A stretch of DNA of 32,378 bases from Pseudacidovorax intermedius (GTDB lineage: Bacteria; Pseudomonadota; Gammaproteobacteria; Burkholderiales; Burkholderiaceae_C), in the NCBI RefSeq assembly GCF_001476815.1, contig NZ_LDSL01000188.1, forward strand, positions 1-32,378. The letters run 5' to 3'. Position numbers and translations under genes: made by a program. Below the pieces are notes generated by a model. The model was not told the DNA's origin. It worked only from the letters and a program-made list of their open reading frames with translations, and ran no database searches. Positions 1 through 9,780 of the stretch are shown here, one piece after another. Numbering within the stretch: the first letter of the stretch is position 1; every line of letters starts with the position of its first letter.

Positions 1-656
1 CGCGCGCCGCCCAGGCCGCCGGCGCCGCGGCGCTGGACGTGATGCCGCCCCACCACTGGCTGCGCTTCGGCTTCACGCCCGGCCATGCGCTGCAGTACTT
101 CGAGGCCATCCACCGCGCCGCGCCCGAACTGGACCTGGTCTGCCACGTCTACCCCGCCTGGACGCGCGCCTCGTACAGCTCGCAGCTGCTGGCCGAACTG
201 GCCCGCCTGCCCTACCTGCAGGCCTTCAAGGTCGGCCAGCGGGACATGAACAAGTACGCCCGCGACATCCAGGCCATCCGCGAGGCCAACCCGGCCAAGG
301 CCATCCTGACCTGTCACGACGAATACCTGCTCGCCTCGATGGTGCAGGGCGTGGACGGCGCGCTGGTGGGCTTCGCCACCTTCATCCCGCAGCTCATCAT
401 CGACCTGTGGGCCGCGGTGAAGGCCGGCGATCTGAAGAAGGCCATGGAGGTCCAGGCCGTGATCACGCCGCTGAAGGATGCCGTCTACGGCGGCGGCGAG
501 CCCACGGGCGAGGCCCACGCCCGCATGAAGGGCGGCATGTACCTGGCAGGCGTGCTGGAGCGCGCCACCGTGCGCCCGCCCACCGAGGCGCCGAACCCGC
601 AGGAGATGGATGCCCTGCGCGCCGCCTGCCGCCAGGCCGGACTGCTGCGCCGCTGA
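1..656 (+). CDS. Dihydrodipicolinate synthase-family lyase (5' end cut off by window)
   Basis: The reading frame is open from base 3 to the stop at 654-656, so the N-terminal third lies outside the window; the ATG at 39 is internal. The visible part matches the second half of a DapA/N-acetylneuraminate-lyase-family (alpha/beta)8 barrel. The family segment carrying the Schiff-base lysine appears here as AFKVGQRD, and the later strand reads LVGFATFIPQL. The usual tyrosine motif (YNxP) is replaced by VYPAW, so this is not a typical lysine-biosynthesis DapA. Relatives in sugar-acid clusters cleave or dehydrate 2-keto-3-deoxy acids. It is followed after 45 bases by a Bug receptor, an SDR and a tartrate-dehydratase-like enzyme, which suggests a catabolic role. 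The substrate cannot be read from the sequence. Confidence 0.85.
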   Translation, partial: RAAQAAGAAALDVMPPHHWLRFGFTPGHALQYFEAIHRAAPELDLVCHVYPAWTRASYSSQLLAELARLPYLQAFKVGQRDMNKYARDIQAIREANPAKAILTCHDEYLLASMVQGVDGALVGFATFIPQLIIDLWAAVKAGDLKKAMEVQAVITPLKDAVYGGGEPTGEAHARMKGGMYLAGVLERATVRPPTEAPNPQEMDALRAACRQAGLLRR

Positions 657-701
657 GCCGTCCGCACGGCTCCCCAGAACAACGACACCGGAGACAACAC
701 C

Positions 702-1670
702 ATGCTGCAACGCAGACGCTTCCTGCACGGCGCCCTGGGCGCCGCCACGCTGGCCGCCGCCGCGCCCGTGATGGCGCAGGGCTGGCCCAACCGGGTGGTG
801 CGGGTGATCATTCCCTTTCCGCCCGGCGGCACGCTCGACACGGTGGGCCGCATGCTGGCCCAGAAGCTGGGCGAGCAGATGGGCCAGACCTTCCTGGTCG
901 AGAACCGCCCGGGCGGCAATGGCGCCATCGGCGCCGAGGTGGTGGCCAAGGCGGGCAACGACGGCTACACGCTGCTGTTCAACGCCTCGACCTTCACCAC
1001 GGCGCCGATGACCATGAAGTCGGTGCGCTACGACGTGGTGCGCGACTTCGCGCCGGTGGCCCTGGTGGCCAAGGCGCCGCTGTCGGTGGCGGTCAACAAG
1101 AACCTGCCGATCACCGACGTGCGCTCGCTGATGGCATACGCCAAATCCAACCCAGGCAAGATGACCTTCGCGGTCGGCTCCATCGGCTCGGCCGGCCACC
1201 TGGCCACCGAACTGCTGCGGCGCGCCGGCAACCTGGACTACCTGATCGTGCCGTACAAGGGCACGGCACCCGCCTTCCAGGACTTGATCGGCGGGCAGAT
1301 CGATGGCTTCATCGACCCGATCCTGGGCTCGCTGCAGTACCACAAGAGCGGCATGCTGCGCGTGGTGGCCGTCACCTCGGCCCAGCGGGCGGCCAGCCTG
1401 CCCGATGTGCCGACGTTGGCCGAGACGCTGCCGGGCTACGAGTTCTACAGCTGGTACGGCCTGTGGGCGCCCGCGGGGACACCGGCCGACATCACCCGCC
1501 GGCTCAATGCCGAGACCAACAAGGCCCTCGCCGGCGAGATGAAGACGCTGCTGGGTTCGCAGGGGCTGCTGCTCACGCCGGGCACGGCGGAGGAATTCGC
1601 CGCCTTCCAGCAGGCCGACATGGAGCGCTCGCGCAAGATCATCACGGAGGGCAACATCCGTGTCGACTGA
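702..1670 (+). CDS. Bug/TctC-family periplasmic solute-binding protein
   Basis: This 322-residue protein has the length and motifs of tripartite tricarboxylate transporter receptors (Bug family). These are periplasmic proteins that bind carboxylates and, in some cases, deliver them to TctAB permeases. The N-terminus carries RRRFL followed by a hydrophobic stretch and a likely cleavage after PVMA (residue 25), which resembles a Tat signal. Family segments include VIIPFPPGG near residue 35, PYKGTAPAFQDLIGGQ, and a C-terminal YEFYSWYGLWAP. A GGAG ribosome-binding site lies before the ATG. No TctA/TctB permease genes are in the window; orphan Bug genes are common in Burkholderiales. Its place beside a tartrate-dehydratase-like gene suggests a hydroxy-dicarboxylate or sugar-acid ligand, which is inference. 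Confidence 0.92.
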   Translation: MLQRRRFLHGALGAATLAAAAPVMAQGWPNRVVRVIIPFPPGGTLDTVGRMLAQKLGEQMGQTFLVENRPGGNGAIGAEVVAKAGNDGYTLLFNASTFTTAPMTMKSVRYDVVRDFAPVALVAKAPLSVAVNKNLPITDVRSLMAYAKSNPGKMTFAVGSIGSAGHLATELLRRAGNLDYLIVPYKGTAPAFQDLIGGQIDGFIDPILGSLQYHKSGMLRVVAVTSAQRAASLPDVPTLAETLPGYEFYSWYGLWAPAGTPADITRRLNAETNKALAGEMKTLLGSQGLLLTPGTAEEFAAFQQADMERSRKIITEGNIRVD

Positions 1671-2370
1671 GGGCAGCACCGCGCAGCCGCATGCCGTGGT
1701 CAGCGGCAGCAGCAGCGGCATCGGGCGCGCCATCGCCCTGGCGCTGCTCGATGCCGGCTGGCAGGTCAGCGGGCTCGATGCCGCGCCTGCGTCGATCGTG
1801 CATGCCGCCTTCACGGGCCACACCCTCGACCTGCGCGACGGCACCGCCATCGCACGCTTGTGCGCCGCGCTGTCGCCGGTCCAGGCCCTGGTGCATGCGG
1901 CCGGCGTGCTGCGCGTCGGCCCGCTGGGCCATCTCGATGCCGAAGCCGGCGAGCTGATGTGGCGCCTGCATGTGGACGCCGCCAGCCGCCTGGCCGACGC
2001 GCTGGTGCCCGGCATGGCCGAGCGCCGCCAGGGCCGTGTCGTCTTAATCGGCAGCCGGGTGGCGCAAGGCATGCCCGGCCGCAGCCAGTACGCGGCCACC
2101 AAGGCCGCCTTGGTGGCGCTGGCCCGCAGCTGGGGCGCCGAGGTGGCGGCGCAGGGCGTGACAGTCAACGTCATCTCGCCCGCCGCCACGGCGACCGGCA
2201 TGCTGCAGGACCCGGCCCGCGCCGGCAGTGCGCCGCGGCTGCCGCCCATCGGCCGGCTGATCGAGCCGGCGGAAATCGCCGCCCTCGCCACCTTCCTGCT
2301 CTCGCCTCAAGCGGCGGCCATCACCGGGCAGGACATCGCCATCTGCGGCGGCTCGTCGCTGCCGCGCTGA
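1660..2370 (+). CDS. SDR-family NAD(P)-dependent oxidoreductase
   Basis: A 236-residue classical short-chain dehydrogenase. The cofactor-binding glycine motif is SGSSSGIG (residues 15-22), the HAAG motif is at 79-82 in place of NNAG, and the catalytic residues are Ser132, Tyr144 and Lys148 in the YAATK motif. The C-terminal GQDIAICGG is typical of the family. The start is a GTG at 1660, which overlaps the end of the Bug gene by 11 bases and has a GGAGG ribosome-binding site at 1646-1650; this suggests translational coupling. The protein probably oxidises a hydroxy-acid or sugar-acid intermediate in the same pathway as its neighbours. The substrate is unknown. Confidence 0.9.
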   Translation: MSTEGSTAQPHAVVSGSSSGIGRAIALALLDAGWQVSGLDAAPASIVHAAFTGHTLDLRDGTAIARLCAALSPVQALVHAAGVLRVGPLGHLDAEAGELMWRLHVDAASRLADALVPGMAERRQGRVVLIGSRVAQGMPGRSQYAATKAALVALARSWGAEVAAQGVTVNVISPAATATGMLQDPARAGSAPRLPPIGRLIEPAEIAALATFLLSPQAAAITGQDIAICGGSSLPR

Positions 2371-2413
2371 GCCCGCGCTCCTCTTTCTTCGACCTTTCAC
2401 CCACGCGCTTGCC

Positions 2414-3580
2414 ATGAAGATCGTCAACATCCTCGAATCCACGCGGCCCATCCAATCCAACATCCGCAACGCCTACATCGACTTCTCGAAGATGACTCTG
2501 AGCCTGGTGGCCGTGGTCACCGACGTGATCCGTGACGGGCGGCCGGTGATCGGCTACGGCTTCAACTCCAACGGCCGCTACGGCCAGGGCGCGCTGATGC
2601 GCGAGCGCTTCATCCCGCGCGTGCTGGAGGCCGACCCGGCCAGCCTGCGCGACGAGACGGGCGACAACCTCGACCCGCACGGCATCTGGGCCTGCATGAT
2701 GAGCAACGAGAAGCCCGGCGGCCACGGCGAGCGCTCGGTGGCGGTCGGCACCATCGACATGGCGGTGTGGGACGCCGTGGCCAAGATCGAGGGCAAGCCG
2801 CTCTTCCAGCTGCTGGCCGAGCGCTACGGCAACGGCCAGGCCAACCCGCGCGTCTTCGTCTACGCGGCCGGCGGCTACTACCACCCGGGCAAGGGTCTGG
2901 ACGGCCTGCGCCAGGAGATGGAGGGCTACCTGGCCCGTGGCTATTCGGTGGTCAAGATGAAGATCGGTGGCGCGCCGCTGGCCGAGGACTGCGCGCGCAT
3001 CGAGGCCGTGCTCAAGATGCTGGCGCCCGGCCAGCAACTGGCGGTGGACGCCAACGGCCGCTTCGACCTGCCCACGGCGCTCGACTACGGCCGCGCCTTG
3101 TCGCAGTACCCGCTCTTCTGGTACGAGGAGGCCGGAGACCCGCTGGACTACGAACTGCAGGCCCGCCTGGGCGAGGCCTACGCCGGCCCGCTGGCCACGG
3201 GCGAGAACCTGTTCTCCATGCAGGACGCGCGCAACCTGATACGCCACGGCGGCATGCGGCCCGACCGCGACTGGCTGCAGTTCGACTGCGCGCTGAGCTA
3301 TGGCCTGGTCGAGTACCTGCGCACGCTCGACATGCTCAAGGACCATGGTTGGTCACCCAGCCGCTGCATTCCGCACGGCGGGCACCAGATGTCGCTGGCC
3401 ATCGCGGCCGGCCTGGGCCTCGGTGGCAACGAAAGCTATCCCGACCTGTTCCAGCCCTACGGCGGTTTTCCCGACGGCGTGAAGGTGGACAACGGCCATG
3501 TGCACCTGCCGCCGCTGCCCGGCATCGGCTTCGAGGGCAAGGCCGACCTGATCGCGGAGATGCACACGTTGGCGCGCTGA
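2414..3580 (+). CDS. tarD: D-tartrate dehydratase-like enolase-superfamily enzyme
   Basis: A 388-residue mandelate racemase / muconate lactonizing enzyme family protein, very close along its whole length to the D-tartrate dehydratase of Bradyrhizobium as I remember it. That enzyme dehydrates D-tartrate to oxaloacetate using Mg2+. Visible catalytic features are the KMK motif (Lys181, Lys183), metal ligands Asp212 (VDAN), Glu238 (WYEE) and Glu264 (TGEN), and the general acid His321 in CIPHGGHQ. Long stretches such as NEKPGGHGERSVAVGTIDMA are characteristic of this subgroup. The start is an ATG 43 bases after the SDR gene. It ends 23 bases from the convergent OYE gene with no room for a classic terminator. 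The name rests on recalled similarity; related aldarates are the main alternative substrates. Confidence 0.88.
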   Translation: MKIVNILESTRPIQSNIRNAYIDFSKMTLSLVAVVTDVIRDGRPVIGYGFNSNGRYGQGALMRERFIPRVLEADPASLRDETGDNLDPHGIWACMMSNEKPGGHGERSVAVGTIDMAVWDAVAKIEGKPLFQLLAERYGNGQANPRVFVYAAGGYYHPGKGLDGLRQEMEGYLARGYSVVKMKIGGAPLAEDCARIEAVLKMLAPGQQLAVDANGRFDLPTALDYGRALSQYPLFWYEEAGDPLDYELQARLGEAYAGPLATGENLFSMQDARNLIRHGGMRPDRDWLQFDCALSYGLVEYLRTLDMLKDHGWSPSRCIPHGGHQMSLAIAAGLGLGGNESYPDLFQPYGGFPDGVKVDNGHVHLPPLPGIGFEGKADLIAEMHTLAR

Positions 3581-3603
3581 GTGGCCAGCCGCTGGCGGGC
3601 GCC

Positions 3604-4719
3604 TCAGCGCTGCGCGATGTGCGCGCCGGTGAACAGGTCCTTGAATTCGCGCGGCTGCGAACGCCAGTACTGCCGGGGCGCGTTCACCTGCGCACCAAGT
3701 TCGGCCGCGGCATGCCAGGGCCAGCGCGGGTCATACAGCATGGCCCGCGCCAGCGCCACCGCGTCGGCCTGGCCTTCGGCAATGGCGGCTTCGGCCTGGC
3801 GCGCCTCGGTGATCAGGCCCACGCCCAGGGTCGGCAAGCCGACGCGCGCCTTGACCTCGCGTGCAAAGCCGAGCTGGTAGCCGGGGCCCACCGGGATCTT
3901 CTGCAGCGGCGACACGCCGCCGGTGGAGACATGGATGGCGCTGCAACCGCGTGCCTTGAGCGCCTCCGCAAAGGCCAGGGTGCTGGGCAGATCCCAGCCG
4001 CCCTCCACCCAGTCGGTGGCGGAGACCCGAACCCATACTGGCACCTCGGCCGGCACGGCGGCGCGCACCGCCTCGAACACCTCCAGCGGGAAGCGCATGC
4101 GGTTCTCCAGGCTGCCGCCGTAGCCGTCGCTGCGGGCGTTGGCCAGCGGCGACAGGAACTGGTGCAGCAGGTAGCCGTGGGCTGCATGCAGCTCAATGCC
4201 CTGCAGGCCGACGCGCACGGCGCGCTTCGCGGCCGCCACGAAATCGTCGCGGACCTTGGCCAGGCCCGCATCGTCGAGCGCCTTGGGCGGCACTTCCCCA
4301 TCGCCATGCGGCAATGCGCTGGGCGCCACGGCCAGCCAGCCGCCGGGTTCATCGGGACGCAGTTGGCTGCCGCCGTCCCAGGGCGCGCGGCTGGAGGCCT
4401 TGCGTCCGGCATGGGCCAGTTGCACGGCGATCGGCATGTCGGAGTGCCCGCGTACCGCGCGGAGCATGTCGGCCATTGCGGCTTCGGTCGCCTCGTCGTA
4501 GAGGCCCAGGTCGGCCGGGCTGATGCGGCCTTCGGGCGAGACGGCGGTCGCCTCCAGGATCAGCATTCCGGCGCCGGACAGGGCCAAGTGCCCGTAGTGG
4601 ATGCGGTGCCAGTCGGCCGCCCGCCCGTCCTCGGCGGAGTACTGGCACATGGGCGCGATGACGATGCGGTTGGGCAGGGTCAGCGCACCCAGGCGCAGGG
4701 GTTCGAACAGGGGACTCAT
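3604..4719 (-). CDS. NADH:flavin oxidoreductase, old yellow enzyme family (YqjM/XenA type)
   Basis: A 371-residue FMN-dependent ene-reductase. It reduces activated C=C bonds of enones and some xenobiotics with NAD(P)H, in the cytoplasm. Class III features are visible: PMCQYSAEDG with Cys25 and Tyr27, the LAHAGRKAS motif, the substrate-binding histidine pair in ELHAAHGYLLHQFLSP, and NARSDGYGGSLENR. The start chosen is the ATG at 4719, preceded by GAGGAG at suitable spacing; the frame stays open upstream to 4809, but that extension is arginine/glycine-rich and not family-like. It is the last gene of the minus-strand run edd-eda-HAD-OYE, 99 bases after the HAD gene. Its link to gluconate catabolism is unclear. 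Confidence 0.92.
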   Translation of the reverse strand: MSPLFEPLRLGALTLPNRIVIAPMCQYSAEDGRAADWHRIHYGHLALSGAGMLILEATAVSPEGRISPADLGLYDEATEAAMADMLRAVRGHSDMPIAVQLAHAGRKASSRAPWDGGSQLRPDEPGGWLAVAPSALPHGDGEVPPKALDDAGLAKVRDDFVAAAKRAVRVGLQGIELHAAHGYLLHQFLSPLANARSDGYGGSLENRMRFPLEVFEAVRAAVPAEVPVWVRVSATDWVEGGWDLPSTLAFAEALKARGCSAIHVSTGGVSPLQKIPVGPGYQLGFAREVKARVGLPTLGVGLITEARQAEAAIAEGQADAVALARAMLYDPRWPWHAAAELGAQVNAPRQYWRSQPREFKDLFTGAHIAQR

Positions 4720-4818
4720 CCGGGAGGCTCCTCGGCGCGCAACGAAAGGACAGGAGCCTAGCGGAGCGCCCCGGCGGTTGCCGCCGTGGGGCCAATGGCG
4801 GCCATGCACCCAGCGCGC

Positions 4819-5556
4819 TCAGCAGCCCAGCAGATCCGCCAGGTGCCCGATGTCCCGCGCGTGGAGGTCGTTGCCGGGCTGCGGCGACACGTCCTTCGGC
4901 TGGCCGGGGCCGAACTCGGCGGGCCGCTCGATGTAGGCCGTGGCCAGGCCGCAGTGGCGCGCGGCGGCCAGGTCGCTGTGGTGGGCGGCGGCCAGCATCA
5001 CGCGGTTGGGCGGCAGGTCGAAGATGCCCGCCACGCCCAGGTAGGTGCGCGGGTCGGGCTTGTAGGCCTTGAACACCTCGGCCGACAGCACGCAGTCCCA
5101 GGGCAGGCCGGCGCGCTTGGCCATGTTGGTCAGCAGGCCGATGTTGCCGTTGGACAGCGGGCAGATCGTGTAGCGGCGCTTGAGCCGCGCCAGCCCCGCC
5201 ACCGCATCGGGCCAGGCCGGCAGCCGGTGCCAGGCGCGGTTGAGCTCGCGGCGGCCGGCGCGGTCCAGCCGGTCCTCGCCGATGGAATAGTCGGAGAGCA
5301 CGCCCTCCAGAATGCTCAGGTGCAGCTCGTCCAGCAGCGTGAAGCCGCCCTCGCCGGCCTCGATCCGCGCCATGACGGCCTTCATGGCCGGCTGGTAGCC
5401 CGCGCGCCAGGCCAGGGCGAAGGCGCTGCCGTCCACGCCGGGCAGCAGGCGCTCGACCTCGGCGGCGATGCCGCTGTGCCAGTCCACCACGGTGCCGAAG
5501 ACGTCGAAGGCGATGACCTCGATGGAGGCCGGATCGAAAGCGTTGGATGCGGTCAT
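4819..5556 (-). CDS. HAD-superfamily hydrolase, haloacid dehalogenase type II
   Basis: A 245-residue cytoplasmic HAD protein. Motif I is AFDVFGTVVDW with nucleophile Asp18, motif II is PLSNGN (Ser135, Asn136), motif III is FKAYKPDP (Lys163/Lys166), and motif IV is AAAHHSDLAAA with Asp195. DVFGT and the SNG motif place it with type II 2-haloacid dehalogenases. Many chromosomal members have other or unknown hydrolase activities, so dehalogenation of L-2-haloacids is only a possibility. The ATG at 5556 is chosen because the upstream open frame (to 5733) overlaps the end of eda and has arginine-rich shadow composition. It lies 40 bases downstream of eda, consistent with one transcript. Confidence 0.9.
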   Translation of the reverse strand: MTASNAFDPASIEVIAFDVFGTVVDWHSGIAAEVERLLPGVDGSAFALAWRAGYQPAMKAVMARIEAGEGGFTLLDELHLSILEGVLSDYSIGEDRLDRAGRRELNRAWHRLPAWPDAVAGLARLKRRYTICPLSNGNIGLLTNMAKRAGLPWDCVLSAEVFKAYKPDPRTYLGVAGIFDLPPNRVMLAAAHHSDLAAARHCGLATAYIERPAEFGPGQPKDVSPQPGNDLHARDIGHLADLLGC

Positions 5557-5596
5557 GGCCTGGGACTCTAGCGTCCTGCGAGGCCGGCGTCGCGCA

Positions 5597-6232
5597 TCAG
5601 CGCGACAGGGCCTTGGCCTCGCGGGCCAGGGTCTCGATGCGGGCCCAGTCCTTCCGCGCGATGGCGTCGGCCGGCACGATCCACGAGCCGCCCACGCAGG
5701 CCACGTTGGCCAGCGACAGGAATTCCGCCGCATTGCCCGCGTGGATGCCGCCGGTGGGGCAGAACCTGACCTCGCCGAAGGGGCCCTGCCAGGCCTTCAG
5801 CATGGGTGCGCCGCCCGCCTGCAGGGCCGGGAAGAACTTGAGCTGCTGGTAGCCGTCTTCCTGCGCCATCATGATCTCGCTGCCCGTGGCCACGCCCGGC
5901 AGCAGCGGCATGCCGAGGTCGTGGCAGGCCTTGCCAACGGAGCGGGTGTAGCCGGGGCTGACGCCGAAGCGGGCGCCGGCCAGGGCGGCGGCCTGCGCAT
6001 CGGCCGCGCTGCGGATGGTGCCGGCGCCGGCTACGGCCTCGGGCACTTCCTTGGCGATGCGTTCGATGCACTCGAGCGCCACGGGCGTGCGCAGCGTCAC
6101 CTCCAGCATGCGGATGCCGCCGGCGGCCAAGGCACGGGCCAGGGGCACGGCATCCTGCGGGTCCTGCAGCACGATGACGGGAATGACGGGTGCGTCGTGC
6201 ATCACGTCGAGGGCGGTGAGGGGCTGGTTCAT
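5597..6232 (-). CDS. eda: 2-dehydro-3-deoxyphosphogluconate (KDPG) aldolase
   Basis: A 211-residue class I aldolase that cleaves KDPG to pyruvate and glyceraldehyde-3-phosphate, the last step of the Entner-Doudoroff pathway. Catalytic residues fit the E. coli enzyme with an offset of one: Glu44 and Arg48 in EVTLRTP and the Schiff-base Lys132 in QLKFFPA. The phosphate-binding segment is CPTGGI. The TLRTP signature separates it from the KDPGal-type aldolase at 16503, which has PLNSP. The ATG at 6232 is chosen over an in-frame ATG at 6298, whose extension is not family-like. It lies downstream of edd on the same strand, but 173 bases away, with a REP-like hairpin between them. Confidence 0.95.
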   Translation of the reverse strand: MNQPLTALDVMHDAPVIPVIVLQDPQDAVPLARALAAGGIRMLEVTLRTPVALECIERIAKEVPEAVAGAGTIRSAADAQAAALAGARFGVSPGYTRSVGKACHDLGMPLLPGVATGSEIMMAQEDGYQQLKFFPALQAGGAPMLKAWQGPFGEVRFCPTGGIHAGNAAEFLSLANVACVGGSWIVPADAIARKDWARIETLAREAKALSR

Positions 6233-6310
6233 GGCTGAGGCCTTGGCAAGGCGAAAGAAGGTTTCAGAGGGAGGAAGGACGCGGATCAATGCGGGCACCC
6301 GGCCCCAGAC

Positions 6311-6371
6311 CGTTCAGGCTGAGCCTGTCGAAGCCGGGGCACACGGGGATGAAAGCCCTTTCGAAGCTCAG
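6311..6371. repeat. REP-like imperfect inverted repeat between edd and eda
   Basis: The left arm reads GTTCAGGCTGAGCCTGTCGAAG (6312-6333, written in two pieces: GTTCAGGCTGAG and CCTGTCGAAG), and the right arm is TTTCGAAGCTCAG ending at 6371. CTGAGC and TCGAA of the left arm pair with GCTCAG and TTCGA of the right arm around a loop of about 26 bases. The left arm resembles short extragenic palindromes that I recall as common in Comamonadaceae and other proteobacteria. Only this copy is seen in the window. It could stabilise or separate the edd and eda parts of a transcript. Confidence 0.55.
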
Positions 6372-6405
6372 TCGCGGGGCCGGGTTTGGCAACACAGGGG
6401 CGGGC

Positions 6406-8235
<1,830 letters not shown>

Positions 8236-8257
8236 GGCGCGGGGCTGAATGAACGAA

Positions 8258-8279
8258 GCCGCCCCATGGCAGGGGCGGC
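8258..8279 (-). terminator. GC-rich hairpin between the MFS gene and edd
   Basis: GCCGCCCC and GGGGCGGC form a perfect 8-bp stem around a 6-base loop. It lies 133 bases after the stop of the MFS gene and 23 bases before the edd start codon. In the minus direction it is followed by TTCG rather than a T-run, so it would be at best a weak intrinsic terminator. An attenuator or an mRNA-stability element in the edd leader is equally possible. Confidence 0.4.
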
Positions 8280-8411
8280 AAGGTGGAACGGTTTCATCCT
8301 ACCAACGGCAGGACGGCCAGGGCATGAAAACAGGCGGCGGCCCGCGGGAGGCGTCGGAGAGTTTCCACCTGCCGCATCGGACCCCCGCCTTTCGCGTCGC
8401 CAAGCCTGAAC

Positions 8412-9749
8412 TCAGGCTGACGGCTCGGCAATGGGCTCGATGCGCCCCATCAGGAACACGAAGGCGACGATGCCGATCACCAGGATCGCGCCCGCCAGCA
8501 GGAAGGCGTTCACGAAGGAGCCGGTGGCGCCGACGATGAAGCCGGTGGCGATGGGGGCGGCCGCGCCCATCAGGTTGTTGCCGAAGTTCATCAGCCCGCC
8601 CACGGTGCCGACGCCGCCCTTCGGCGCGATCAGCGAGGGCAGCGACCAGCTCACCGGTGCCGCCGCGGCCAGGCCGCCCAGCGCGATGGAGATCCACACG
8701 ATGGCCCAGACCGGGTCGGTGGTCTGCGTGGCGCCGAACACGGCCAGACCCAGCACCATGCCGCACACCAGCACCGTCTTGCGCACCTTCGATTCCTCGT
8801 GGCCCTTGGCGATCAGGTGGTCGATGAGCCAGCCGCCGACGAACAGGTCGCTCAGCGTGGCGACCATCCACGGGATGGCGGCGAAGCCGGCGGACTTGAG
8901 GATGCTCATGTGCATGGCCTGCACCAGGTAGCCCGGCAGCCAGGTCAGAAACAGGTAGAAGGAATAGCCGTAGGCCGCGAAGCCCAGCATCAGCCCCCAG
9001 ACCTTGGGCTGGCGCAGCAGGTAGCCCAGCATGCCGCTGGCCCCGCCGGCCGGTGCGCCCTCGGGGGCGGCGCCGCCCTCGACGATGTGGCGGCGCTCGG
9101 TCGCACTCAGCTTCTCGTCCTGGCTCGGGTCGCGGTAGATGAACAGGAAGGCGAAGAAGTACAGAAAACTGAGCGCCGCGCACACGCCGAAGCCCCAGCG
9201 CCAGCCGAAGCCCACCACCACGAAGGCGACCAGCGGCACGCCGATCACGTTCGAGAACTTGGCCGCGGCGTCGAAGATGGCCGTGGCCAGCGCCCGCTCG
9301 CCGCGCGGGAACCAGTAGCCGGTGGCCTTGGAACTCACCATGAAGCCCGGCGCCTCTGCAATGCCCAGCAGCATGCGCGCCGCGAAGATGCCGGCCCAGC
9401 CGCCCGCCAGCGCCGTCAGCGTGGAGGCGATCCCCCACGCAAACGCGCCCCAGCGGCCGATGCGCGTGGGGCCGTAGCGGTCCAGCAGCATGCCGGCCGG
9501 CACCTGCAGCAGTGCGTAGGTCCAGAAGAAGGCCGACAGGAAAAAGCCGATCTGCTCGGGCGAGAGATGGAATTCCGCCTGGATCTGCGGCGCCGCCACC
9601 GACAGGCTCAGCCGGTCGAAATAGTTGACCAGCACGCCCGCGCCCAGCAGGCCGCCGATGCGCCAGCGCCGACCGGGCACGCGGCCCGTCGGCGCCGCGG
9701 ATGTCGTGGGTGCCGCACCCGTCGCGGCCGGGGAGTGTGTTGTCGTCAT
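8412..9749 (-). CDS. MFS transporter, ACS family, probably for gluconate or a related sugar acid
   Basis: A 445-residue inner-membrane protein with about 12 predicted membrane segments. The N-terminal 28 residues are Ala/Thr/Pro-rich and cytoplasmic. The first segments carry NYFDRLSLSVAAP, typical of the anion:cation symporter subgroup (hexuronate, glucarate, galactonate and phthalate carriers), and the loop 2-3 motif appears as DRYGPTRIGRWG. The ATG is 31 bases after the gntK stop, so the two genes probably form one transcript. The gene order gntK-MFS-edd-eda suggests gluconate as substrate, which is inference from context only. The stop codon lies within a 7-bp palindrome (AGCCTGA AC TCAGGCT, 8403-8418). 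Confidence 0.9.
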   Translation of the reverse strand: MTTTHSPAATGAAPTTSAAPTGRVPGRRWRIGGLLGAGVLVNYFDRLSLSVAAPQIQAEFHLSPEQIGFFLSAFFWTYALLQVPAGMLLDRYGPTRIGRWGAFAWGIASTLTALAGGWAGIFAARMLLGIAEAPGFMVSSKATGYWFPRGERALATAIFDAAAKFSNVIGVPLVAFVVVGFGWRWGFGVCAALSFLYFFAFLFIYRDPSQDEKLSATERRHIVEGGAAPEGAPAGGASGMLGYLLRQPKVWGLMLGFAAYGYSFYLFLTWLPGYLVQAMHMSILKSAGFAAIPWMVATLSDLFVGGWLIDHLIAKGHEESKVRKTVLVCGMVLGLAVFGATQTTDPVWAIVWISIALGGLAAAAPVSWSLPSLIAPKGGVGTVGGLMNFGNNLMGAAAPIATGFIVGATGSFVNAFLLAGAILVIGIVAFVFLMGRIEPIAEPSA

Positions 9750-9780
9750 GGTGTCTCCGTCGAAGGAACTGAAAGGGGGG

